64,000 nt of DNA from Acanthochlamys bracteata. Taxonomy: Eukaryota > Streptophyta > Magnoliopsida > Pandanales > Velloziaceae. Below, piece by piece: positions 46,067-57,465 of this stretch. The translations under genes were made by a program, and so were the position numbers. The stretch is taken from NCBI GenBank assembly GCA_019914995.1, contig CM034137.1, positions 1,240,001 to 1,304,000 on the forward strand, read 5' to 3'. Numbering within the stretch: the first letter of the stretch is position 1; each line of letters opens with the position of its first letter. A model generated the notes under the pieces. That model saw only the letters and a program-made list of their open reading frames with translations. It did not search any database and was not told the DNA's origin.

Positions 46067-46730
46067 GTTTGTGCTGTATGCACCCAAAAGCTACAACATT
46101 CTACCAAACCTTTCTATCATCAAACTACAGCTGGAAGCCATGCTACAAGGCACTGTAGGATTTAGGGCTTTTTTTTTGGGGGCATTGCATGGAGTATTCG
46201 CGACACTAGTGAATCAAGACAGCAGTTAATCAGGCCACACGTGTGTATACTTGGAGGTTACCCTATCACACTCGCAAACTTCGCCTTTTTATATATAGCA
46301 TTACTAACAAAATAGCATACCAGCTGAGTTCGGTCAAATGGCAAATGAATACAAACGTGAAGACAAAACCCACTTTGCCAGCGAAAAACACAAAAGCAAT
46401 AAGCCAAAACAGAAAGCTGCAAACAATGCTACGTACGGCCCTTCTGTTGGATCACAGATGCAGCAAAAGCCAGACTCTTCTTCAGTTTCATCAACTCAAC
46501 ACGCTAATAAAAAAGAAGTTACTTACGCATCAAGTTTGTAGTGATATTTAATATGCATGATTGCTTTGGCAACCTAACGTAAGCAATTCAGCCCCGCTAC
46601 ACGGAAGTAACGGGATACAATTTTCAGTTGAACCAAGAGTACATGCACTAGTGCTTAGTAAAAGCTTAAACATCTCTACATCACAGAAACATGCTTGTCT
46701 GTCATTCCTACAACTAAAGAGCAAAGATCA
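46067..46730. other. MSI4/FVE 3' flank
   Basis: Between the small ORF and the MSI4/FVE stop codon. It contains the 3' UTR of the minus-strand gene. Open frames at 46243-46551 are Lys/Ser/Gln-rich without recognisable homology and are probably chance. Confidence 0.45.
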
Positions 46731-49700
46731 TTATGCCTTGGTCCCACATGAAAGTATATGGGACTTGAACTTCTCAAGCTCTTCCAGAACCTCCTCTTCA
46801 GGCCTATAGATTAGGTCACTCATTCGCCATATCTACATCAACAGCCAGACATGCATTAGGTTGTAATAACATATAACTGTTCACCAAAAGAAAGCTATAC
46901 CCCAGAGTTGGTCGGTAACTTATTAGCTGCATGACAGATGTAAAAATTTTATTGCTGGTCCTCTATTAAAGCACATGTTACAAAGAGAACTTCAGTTTGA
47001 AGCCATTTCCTAAGTACACTAAAAATCTTACAAAACTTCCGTGTAGGACTGAACATTCCTCAAAAATATGAAAAAATCTCATGCCAAGAGTTTTTACTTT
47101 TAAGAATAAGGCCAACCAATGAAAAAGAAAAGATCTTGCTTAGTACCTGCAATGTACCGCCTCCACCAGTACTCTCGCCATCATCAGAGACACTAACAAT
47201 CGTCCACGGATCAGATGAGTTCCAATGAAAATCTACTACTTTATCTCTGCATTGAAAAAGGGATAAACAATTGTTCTGATTGTTTATGAATATGAATACA
47301 AGAAAAAGAATCTGTAGAAATGCTAAAACAAATGTTCTTATGATTTAACTGCATTCCGAAGTAAAGTAAAATCTGATTGCACATTGATGCTTCTTTTGTT
47401 AAGAGAAGATTTGATTGTATTGACACCTTAGACAAATGAGGTAGTAAACATTCTTTGGCAATTCATAAAAATGTAAACGTATCAACAAATTTTAGAATAA
47501 ACATGCAAGAAGATCTCACTTAATTTGAGGCCAGTAAACATCTGTTGCCACTTACCTATGTCCGGCATGTTGGAAGAACAATCCAGCAGGGGAATTAGGC
47601 GTCCTAGTTCCAGCACGCTCTTTTTTCTTCCCAACCTACAGTTATAGAATTTCAATTAAGAAAATGTATCAGAAAGAAAACAAATGTACTGTGCAAAAAG
47701 GTGGTGGCAGTACAACTAAAATTGGAGGCAGAAAAGTGAGAGTACACTAGATTTGTAGGAAACCGGCATTGATAAACAGTAGGAGACACCAGTTTTATAG
47801 AATACTATACATCTTTATCTACATCCAATAGAAATGTATACGCAGCATCTCCATTGATGAGGTCATCCACCCCAAACGCAGGCATGGTAAACAGGAATAA
47901 AGCAAGACTCGAATTTAATACCAGAGAATCCAAAAGAAGAAATGACGCAGCAAAATGTGGTAGTTACTACCTTTTCATAATCCCACACATTTAAGAACCC
48001 ATCCTCTGCAGCACTTCCAAAAACAGAAGCTCTATCTGGTGACCACTGAAGTAAGAGTAACAATAAAAAAAGGAGGCACTACACATGCAAGACTTTGAAG
48101 TACAGCATTGCAACAAGGAAGAGAAACCAGATACCTGCACGCAAAGAACGGGTGCAGTGTGCCCTTCAAATTTGTGGACCGGTGTTCCCACACCACCAGA
48201 AGTGAGATTTCGACGATCAAACATTCGAACAGAATTATCCGCAGATCTGTACAACGGCAGGCAGAATTAGAATACTAAGAATTAACGAGCAGCAGAAGCA
48301 ATCACTATTGCACATCTAACAATACCCTGTCAAAATAAGATTTATATCATGTGGATTCCAATCAACACAGTGGAGATCAGCATTGTGAGCTTTCTCAACC
48401 TGCACTCCAGATGGGATTCACAATGAGATGATTGGAAGAGGAGAAAAAAATGGTGGCAAAATAAATGATGTGAAACACTTTGGAAATCAAATGTCAACCA
48501 CAAATATCATTGACCGCAAAGCTGAGTAAAGTAATAGTGCTATGAGCAAGATTGTCCTAGCAAAGACAGTCGAAATGCGATGTCAAGACGTCTTCGCTAA
48601 ATCCTGATAGCACTCGGACTGAAACTTCAACCACAAATGTTTGGTATATGTAATATGACAACAAAATTTCGGTCGGCAGAAGGGTTGGTAATTGAGAGAT
48701 TCTATAAGCAAAGTTCAAGTGAATGTTTAGTTTGTGCTTTACTATCCTCTATGACATTTATACTGGATAAAACTCCATTACTGCCAATCACATGCTAGAA
48801 TTTCATGACAATCTGATCTCATTTGGAGGCATTAGTAGTTAACAAATAAAGACCAATCTCAGCCTGTCTATTTCCTTACCTTAAGAGATGGAGAAGTACC
48901 AGCACGAGCATCCCATAGTATGAGACAGGAATCGTCACCAACACTACAGAATTCCTGCGAACTTCAACATATAAGACACATTATCAGTGGCAACATTGGA
49001 ATAGACTATCCTTAGACTACAAAACCTTAATAGCCTATAGGTATAAAACATATACAAGAGAGTCCCTTTGACTTGTGAAAACGATTTCTTCAGTATACAA
49101 ACCCAACCTCCTGAGGATGCATATCCATTAAATTAGAAAATGTCACAGCTGCTCATTAAAGAAAATATATCCTTGATCATGACCCACCATACTATTTTCA
49201 TGAAAATTTATGTCTATAACCTAACAAGACCACAAAAATATCAAGCAACTCGCTGGGATGTAATTTCTCGTTACCTTAATGGGCAAAACTGCACATCCTC
49301 AACAGTATCCTCGTGCCCTTGGAAGATACCTCGAGGTCCAATTTTCAGGCTGTCAGAAACTTTCTCCTCGCCAGATTTTGCAGCTTGTTTGCCGCTTGAG
49401 CTTCCAGGAGAATCCCCACCCCCGGGCGATTTGGCAGATGAACACTGTGCCAACGAAGAAATATGATCTTGTATGCTCCACAAGACAACAGACTTGTCTT
49501 TCCCTGTAGAATTATAGGAATGAGGACACAAATTGCAACCAAATAATGAAGGCAGAAACCACACATAGGCAACAGGAACCTATGAGTATACCTGAATATG
49601 ATCAGAATAACTTGTTTGCTTATTACACAGAAATAGAAATACATCATGTACATAAGTAGAAGCTACTTAATTAAGGAGGAAATGCTACCTCCTGAGAGTA

Positions 49701-52700
49701 CAAATGGTTCAGCGGGGCACATTGCAAGAGCAAACTCAGCATTTTCCTGATGCCCAGTCAAAACCTGCATACCGAGAATTTCCAAGGGAGATTTAATAAG
49801 GGATTATAAAATCATTAACTTTAACTTAAGAACAGCTTCATGATATAAGCTTATAATATGAGATAGAGTATATTACTGGAACAAGAAAGTAACAGTAAAA
49901 ATATAACCCAAACCCTAAATTTAACCTAAAAGAACAATGGATACAATCAGATGAATTTAAGATGTACCAAATCAGGGTGGGAATCAGCAGCTCCAAGCAC
50001 AGCGTGACGATTGGGCTGCGCCTCCACGTCCCATATGAGCACCTGAGTAAACAAAGCAAATTGAATAGTTAATCTCTTATGCTATGAGTGAGGCAAAGCA
50101 AACCCCAAGAAAAGACCATACGTCAGGGCTGTCAGTATGTGTAGCCACTATGTTACTATTTTGAGGCAGTTCTCTGATTCTGTTAACCTGTTTAATCAAT
50201 AAGAACCAAGACACTATAATGTCATCATTACCCACAGTCAAGTCAGAAAGCTTCATGCTAGAAAATGTAAACATCTTGAACAACAAGCTGTAAGTAAACC
50301 TCATGTAAAACATATTGTCCTAGGATGTACCTAACAAAGCCATGTTATCACAATGGTCTCTTAACAGAAAATCACACTCAAAAATCACTCCTTTACACTG
50401 AATTCGTGATGCCAGATGATTTATCTTATCAGCATGTAAACAAACAATATCAATTTACCTAAGGCCAAAAATTGTAGCAGCAGAAAGAGCAACAGGAGAG
50501 TATCAGGTCTAGAAAATATTCCAAACATTGTCCTACTTTCAGAAATATTATCCATTTTGGGTATGACAAAGGCAAAAGAGACCGGGCAGATCTGATAGAT
50601 AAAGCATGACAAAATTTAATGGTACGCTTTCAATAACTTGGCATATCAGAAAGTAGGGTTTCCTCAAGAAATGACATGAGAGCAATTACCTTCTTGTGAA
50701 AGTAGCATGAGCTTTAACAACCGGAAAGTTGATGGTAGAACTTTGCAGAAAGATAATTGCAAAGGAATTGACATTCAAAAAGCACACATTCTGAACCAAA
50801 CAAGTTGTAGATAATTATACCTCCCCAGGATGTATGATGGTCTTGTACTTTTTAACAAATGGAGATCTGGACTCCTCATTGAACTGCATGATGGAATAAA
50901 TATTGTATCATTTGACCAACAAACTTTACAGCAAACAAAAAGATCATATTCAACAATTGACTTATTATGGCAAATCAAACACATACTTTTCCAAATACCA
51001 CTGTATCTTGAAGTTATGTTAATCTATCACAGAGGCCAACCATAAGCTAAATATGATTTGTATGAATTTAACAGAATTCGCTCGGGCTATTCCATATAGC
51101 TTCACAAGTTCACCTTCAACCTTTGTATTTACGCTGATTTTGATGTAGCAAGTAAAAGCAGACAATTGAAATATGCTAGAGGCAATAATAATGCATGACA
51201 AAGGGTTGCATACAAAACTTCAAGAAGTCAAAACCAACACAGGCAGTGGCATAACTGCAAAATCACAACTAACCTGTGAAATGTGCTCAGCAGCAGCAAC
51301 CCTCGGTTTTACAACCTCAACATTTGCTATCACAAGAGTATTTGGAACACTGCCATCAGTCTGAAGGAAGAATAAAAGAATAGAAAACTTATGAACACAA
51401 GTTAACTAAAATAGTATATCAAGTCAACTAATTCAATTAGATCCATAAAAACATTAGGAGAAGTGCAAAAAACTAGCATCAACTCTCTTCATGAGATAAG
51501 ACAGTAAAAGAGATAATTTTGTAAGACACATGTTTCTCAGGAAAAATTTTCAAAAACTCAGGGTAGATAAGATGGTCCTAACAAAGAACCTATATATTGC
51601 AAAATTATGACATGACTCGAAAAAACTCTTAAACAGCTACATGAAAGATGTTATGAAATTAATTAAGAGTCTTAAACAGATACAGGAAAGATGTTATGAA
51701 ATAATTAGCCAACTTGCCTGTTCAGAAAGATAGAGGCGTTGCCTATTCTTGTAAGTAGCCTTCTCCAACTGTGGGCCCCACCTGTTGGATTGAAGAAAAA
51801 CAAAGAGTTTAACCAGAAAGCTACACAAATTGCACAACAGTACAAAATAAAACTAACTAACTAAGCATTTATCACACTAGAGTGGGTCGGCTACATGAAT
51901 CCATTTTTCTCCAATCCTTTCAATTATAAAGCAGATTTAGAGAAAGACTAATTCCTCTAAATCCTTCGCCACCACCCTAGACCAACTTAATTTTGGGTAC
52001 CCATTTTTCACCTAAGTATTCAAATAGAATTGTATCACTTTTATGCACTGCAACACATTTTGGTCTGTGCAAGACATGTCCGAACCACCAAAACCTACAT
52101 TCTCTTAACTTGTCCTCGCTCGACATGACAGCTGCTTGTTGGTGTATAAAATTCTTTTCCAGTGGCACAATAATAGCAAATAAGATTCTTTTCCATTCTA
52201 GGTTCAAGAGCAGAATATATCAATGTGAGGATGTCGTAGTTGCTTGTCTTAGCAATTCTCTCGTCACATTACACACTGCAGATGCAAGCTAAACTTGCAG
52301 TTTGAAGTACTTCCCTATCTTCCTGATCGTTACAACATCCTCTGTCAAGAACATCATAAAAAATTAATGACCAACTGTTACATCTCTGTGTCCTCCAGGA
52401 TGTCCAGAGTATTAAACAGCTCAAAATCTTCATGTACCTAGAGAATTTCTTCTGACAAGTTTCTGTAAAGATGGTTTTGATTTGGTTCAATGACGCCAGG
52501 TTGTAAAACTTTAATTCAAAAGAAACTTATATGCAAAGACAAGACCTGCTGAAGCTACCACTAAAACTCCTTCCACCAACAACTTCTACAAGCAGGATGC
52601 AACATGTGCTGTGACAGTTAAGATACATATAACAGACTTTGCCGTTTCTCCAAAATCTCACCAAAACGCTACGAAACAATGCTCTTATTTTCACCTACTG

Positions 52701-53107
52701 TGCAAATTTATAAAGCTTCTGCTGCTAACCCACCACAAATTTCAAGTACAATACATTCAAAAACCCAAAACATAAAAGTAAAAAACACATACACCAAAAG
52801 AAAGTTCAGTCGTTCACCACAATTTCACATCACTAGTACCAATAGTATGCACAAAACCCTGAAAACACCAAAACCTCTAGAATCCAACCTTTAAGAAGAC
52901 CTAAAACGTTAAAAAACCAAAGCAAAAAACCAACGAGTCCGACGCCAATATTCGAAAAAAAAAACTCTAGGGTTCGTACCGGCAAGATAGAGAAGGCCAG
53001 ACGAGGTTGTGATTGGCGAGCCAATCGTATAGCACAGGGACCAACGACTTCCACTGTGTGTACCTCTCGTCGACCGTCGGCTGCATTCCGGATTTTCTCT
53101 CCCTCAT
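46731..53107 (-). CDS. MSI4: WD40 histone-binding protein MSI4/FVE
   Basis: Fifteen coding exons on the minus strand: 53107-52980, 51781-51718, 51360-51274, 50883-50821, 50187-50122, 50042-49968, 49764-49689, 49503-49275, 48961-48880, 48399-48326, 48246-48135, 48045-47971, 47635-47556, 47246-47147, 46832-46731; 470 residues. FVE is an RbAp46/48-type histone chaperone, in Arabidopsis a partner of histone deacetylase and DDB1-CUL4 complexes that represses FLC and promotes flowering. Diagnostic stretches are YTQWKSLVPVLYDWLANHNL (histone H4-binding helix), TDGSVPNTLVIAN, HPGEVNRIRELPQN, GHEDTVEDVQFCPLSSQEFC and IWRMSDLIYRPEEEV. WD repeats include VLIWDVE, VVLWSIQ, LILWDAR and LNVWDYE. The linker after SSLAQ is Gly/Ser-rich. 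The N-terminus is short (MRERKSGMQPTVDERY); an in-frame stop lies just upstream. Intron 2 has a GC donor. Intron 1 carries a LINE relic. Confidence 0.95.
51865..52250 (-). mobile_element. LINE 3'-end relic in MSI4/FVE intron 1
   Basis: The minus strand reads MSSEDKLRECRFWWFGHVLH followed by RPKCVAVHKSDT, then after small gaps WVPKIKLVWSRVVAKDLEEL, then RKMDSCSRPTL-type sequence before the CTCTAGTGTGATAAATGC tail, the standard LINE end (WFGHVxRRP, ADPT). Frameshifts and stops show decay. Divergence from the relic in the ACHT intron shows they are separate insertions. Confidence 0.7.
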
Positions 53108-56105
53108 CTCCGGTGAACTCTCCTATCGATCACGTACACTAGCGAGTGCGTGGCGCACAAGTTCAATTCCCTCCCGCTTTCTGAGAAACTGTGTCGGAGG
53201 GAAATGGTGGGAAAACAAAATGTAGAAGTGAGATGGAAAGGGTAGTTTGTGAACTGATGACCGTGGCATGTGCGAGATCCGACGAGTTGGTTCGTACTGG
53301 ACTGGTCTAGGGTTTCGAATCTGGCTCGTATAGGCGCCTTGGCGGATAATTTCGCTCCATAACTTCGTCGTGTGGGCTGGAATTGATAGGCCCAGGCTTT
53401 TGAAAATGGACTGCTATAACTCATAGCTCATAAAATTTTACTGAATGAGCCCTGCATTTTCTTCACTGGAAAGAAAAGAAATTAACTACAATGTTCAACA
53501 ATAATAATTCAGTTTTTATTTATTTTTATTGAACTGTCTGCTCCGAATTCAACTGTATAATTCTGCTTTGTTGATATAAAAATATATGATAAGTCATTAG
53601 GTGGGGAACATCGAACTGTTGCTGTTACTTCAAATTTCAAACTACAATATTCACCAATATGCTCAAGTTCGAATAAAATATTACCAATTTTCAAAGAGGT
53701 TTACCCAATCGGTTGAGTGAGCTTGTTCAGATTGCAAGGCACAGAGCATATTGATTTGGTTTGATTCTGCTTTTGCAATTAGATCATTTCGTGAACTTTT
53801 AAGTGTATTGGTCGCTGCATACCAGGACATGAATTGCGCCACTTGAAAGGATAAAACTGGAGTGCATTGTTCACGGACCAAAATATCCATGGATGAACAT
53901 AGGTTGATGGATTTGGCTGTCAGAAGGCCTCAAATGGTTTTGGAAAGGTAATATGCTGAACCTGAACTGGTTATGACTGCCATCAAAACTGTACTAGAGT
54001 GTCACAAGATATCATTTCGAGCTCGTTGTGGCTAAGGGCACACGAAGCAGGTGAGCTGTCTAATAAAGCATACGTCTATAATGCAAAAATGTACAGTCAC
54101 TAACTTATCTGCATGCTGCTTATTCATAGTACTGAAAACGATAGCTTTGTAAATTTATAAACATCAAACATTCCTGATTCTATCTCTGTCTATCATCATC
54201 GCAAAGCAAACACCACTTTCAGCGCAAAAAGATTTACTCAGCTGTACATGAAACCATTGAGGACCAATTACATCTGAGAGTAGTATTTAGTTGCTCATGA
54301 TTTACATCCTTTTCATCTGCCTTTGATTCTACTTGATTGATTGAGAGTGTTAGCTCCAATCGGATCCCAACGAGGCTGATAGCACCCGGTGGATAAGCAC
54401 TAGGAGTAGCAGCAGGGTGCTTCTTCCACATAATACAGCATGAAGGATTCCTCTCTACACAAAGGCCTCTCCTCTGCTCTCACCAGCATGGTCAGTATAC
54501 TGTCACGGAAGCATATCGTTAACAGGAATGATACTGGAGTGTTAAAAACACTGTTCTATGGTGCCATTGCAGGAGACCTTGTACTGAAACTGTGACATCC
54601 CTCGTTGTAGTAAGAAGGCAGCTGCAGTTTCTAATTCTGCCAAGTTGAGTCTGGCAACCGCCTTTTATTAAAAAATGGTAGAAGGAAATGGTTTAGGTTC
54701 CCTGTTTGCAGCCTGGTTCCGAGCACACTCCAGGTCAGAACTAAAATCATTATTTTGTTCCTGCTTTCTGAATACAAAAGTATTTGTTATCATCATACAA
54801 TGGCCATGACCACGTCTCATCATCATGTCAGTCTTACACTAACCAACTTAAAAATATTCTCTTTATTCTCGATGTAATATATATATATTTCTCTTTGAAG
54901 TGCAAAATGTCAACTCCCAGCCACCCTTAACTGATGTTTGAAAAGACTTGTTAATTTTTAAAAAATCGTTTTATAAACACTATCAAATATATCTAATTAT
55001 GTCTAACGCTTGCATTTCACACTGTACATAAGAACAATATACTATCATTTCACAATTAAGATCAGAGGACTAATGCATCACGGAAAGTGAAATAAAGTTT
55101 AATTCTACCATTGCCATCATTGAAAGTGAAGGAGGGGGTTTGTCAACTCTTCTATAAGCCATAAAAAAAGTTGCTCGGCAACTAACCTTATCCACGTCTA
55201 CCAATCTTCTTTCTCACGACATCTTATCCATTAACTTAGCGTCCAACTTTATTATCATTTCAAGTATTATCATAAAATTCGCTCATAAAAACATTTACAA
55301 TTTTTCCTTTGGTTTACAGGTATTACCTCTGCAGATTTGAGCTATCTGTTTTACGAGTTGATCAAATTAGTGTTGTAGGTCAGCTAGTTCTTCCAGCAAA
55401 AACAAATCAGTATGTTGGAAGGAGAGAAGTTTCAACAGCAGGATTTTGAACTTTTAATTTTCATTGATCCGGTAGAACTCAGGAATATCAAAAGAAGGCC
55501 TCAATGTTTGCTCCCAACTTCCAAGATGTGATTATTTCAACGTAACGGACAAAATCTTTTACCGTAAAATGAACAAAATAAAGAAATTCCAGCGATGTGA
55601 CAGTTCTCTCATCAGTGATTGCGATCCTTGCAGCAGTAGAAAGGTTTGGCTACAGAACTGACTTTTTATAAACTCGTGATATACATTCATAATTTTCTCT
55701 CAACAAAATTGTGCAAATTTTCGTCAAACGGAACGATGGATGTGCTCATCTCCAATGTCTTCTGTAGTTCACGGATGTATAAATAAACTTCAAGTTCTAC
55801 TTTGCTGACACAATAAGCAAAATCAAATTCATATATTAAACGAAACCTACACTCAATGACTCAAGTTGGTAGCAAATTCACATTAAAAATCCAAAGTTGA
55901 GAACATAATGGATCGTTTTGAAGAGATCTCATTATATTTATATATCAAAAGCGTCAAATAAGCAGAGGATAAAACTTAACAATCCTCCCTTGATCTTACT
56001 TGTAATATGTACAGAGTTGGCAAAACAAAATAATCAAGCCAAAAAATTAGATAAATATAGTTTCTTCAAGAGATATATGTACCGCGAAGACTTTGTCATC
56101 CATTA
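53108..56105. other. Intergenic between MSI4/FVE and ZIP genes
   Basis: The first 150-200 bases are the MSI4/FVE leader and promoter. The remainder, 53430-55900, is non-coding; minus-strand ORFs at 53681-53890 and 54234-54431 have no recognisable domains. A TATATATAT run is at 54879-54888. About 55900-56105 is the ZIP 3' UTR. Confidence 0.45.
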
Positions 56106-57465
56106 TCACGCCCAGAGAGCAAGAGCAGCCATGCAACCAGCTCCAAGGAACAGGGCAGCATAAGAAGCTGCCTGCAAACGAACAGAACAGTTCTTGTTCT
56201 GGCTAAGAAAGTCAGCTGCAATGAGATCTACCAATGCCATGTATATAAGAATCCCGGCTGATACTGAATCTAGAATCCCTTCCACTGCTAATGCTCCAGG
56301 ACTATTTGCATTGTAGAATGAAGCAACACCAGCACCAGCGGCAATACCCAGTGGCGTAGTAATGGAAAAGAAGCATGACATCATTGCAGCCGCCGTAGTT
56401 TTGAATTGCGCCTGCATTCCAAACTCAAAATCACATATTTGAAAACATATAGGAAATCAATCAAATGGACTGATTGAAACTTAGACTCACCTGTGAGATG
56501 CAGCCACCAAGAGCAAAGCCTTCGAAGAACTGGTGAAAAGACAGAGCAGCTACAAGAGGGCGAATGGTACATGGACTACGAGAAACACCAAGAGATAATC
56601 CGATGATGACAGAGTGTGACACTATTCCAAGTTCTAGAATCTGATACCAACCGAAAAGCAAAAACTTTAGTTCTCCCAGAAACCGCTTTTAGCTTTTCAA
56701 TATCTACTAAAGAGAATTGCTTGTATGCTGAAAACCAAAAAGCTAGATTGCTATTCATACCTGGGACACCACTACATGGCGTACGTGATTGGAAACTTCA
56801 CTGTCGTCGTGTTCCTCATCGGTACCGGTCGTGGGACCCACTCTGCGATGATCATGGCCGTGGCTGTGGTTGTGTCCATGACCGTGATCATGGCCGTGGC
56901 GATGGCCGTCAGCATGGGCATGCATACCAACAATACTACCTCTTTCTTCATCACTCTTGCTATCGTGCTCTGGATCAGCTGAAACAACAACAGTGATACC
57001 TCTCTCTTCTTCTTCTGCCGCGGCAGCAATTGCCGCGGCAGTTGCCTTCACACGCATGGCTTCTTCTGTATGCTTTCTCTCATAAAACTGAGTGCAGACG
57101 AAATCTGCTACCAGCGTTCCGAGAGCCGCAAGCATGGCAATGAAACCAGGGAAAGGAAAACTCCGCCATGGAGTTTTAGGCAAGCATGGATCAGTCAAAG
57201 CTTCCTGGGCATCATGCAACATATGAACGAAGCCAGTTGCTAGTATAACACCAGCAGCGAACGCTTTCGCCAGTACGAAAAGTCCACTGTCGTTCCTCAT
57301 GAACCTTCTCTTACGGCCGACAAGCGGCGTAGATACACCGACAACTCCGGCGACCAAAATGCAAGCCATAGCGATGAACTTCAGGTTCAGTGCACCAGCA
57401 TCGTCACGGCAAGCTTCAGACTCTACTTTATCCTTGCAACGTTCGCCGGAGAACGAAGCACTCAT
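56106..57465 (-). CDS. ZIP-family zinc/iron transporter (ZIP4-like)
   Basis: Three exons on the minus strand, 57465-56761, 56640-56491 and 56411-56106, phase 0 joins, 386 residues. ZIP proteins import divalent zinc or iron into the cytosol through eight membrane helices. Helices I-III are visible ([57 protein letters not shown]). The cytosolic loop is unusually long, with an Ala run, an acidic run EEEERG, and a His-rich stretch at 182-206 alternating His with Gly/Asp. Helix IV has the signature [10 protein letters not shown] (His244) and helix V has HQFFEG (His271, Glu275), the metal-site residues. The last helix ends [16 protein letters not shown]. The start was set at [10 protein letters not shown]; the frame extends upstream only through a TTG. 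Best matches in pattern are ZIP4/ZIP9. Metal specificity is inferred. Confidence 0.9.

Noticed and set aside
46243-46551. Overlapping ORFs of 102 and 67 codons next to MSI4/FVE
   Set aside because: They sit in the 3' flank, with composition like UTR sequence and no homology I can see.
53086-53088. Start of MSI4/FVE at the inner ATG (MQPTVDERY)
   Set aside because: An in-frame ATG seven codons upstream (53107) follows an in-frame stop, and related proteins carry a similar short basic lead.
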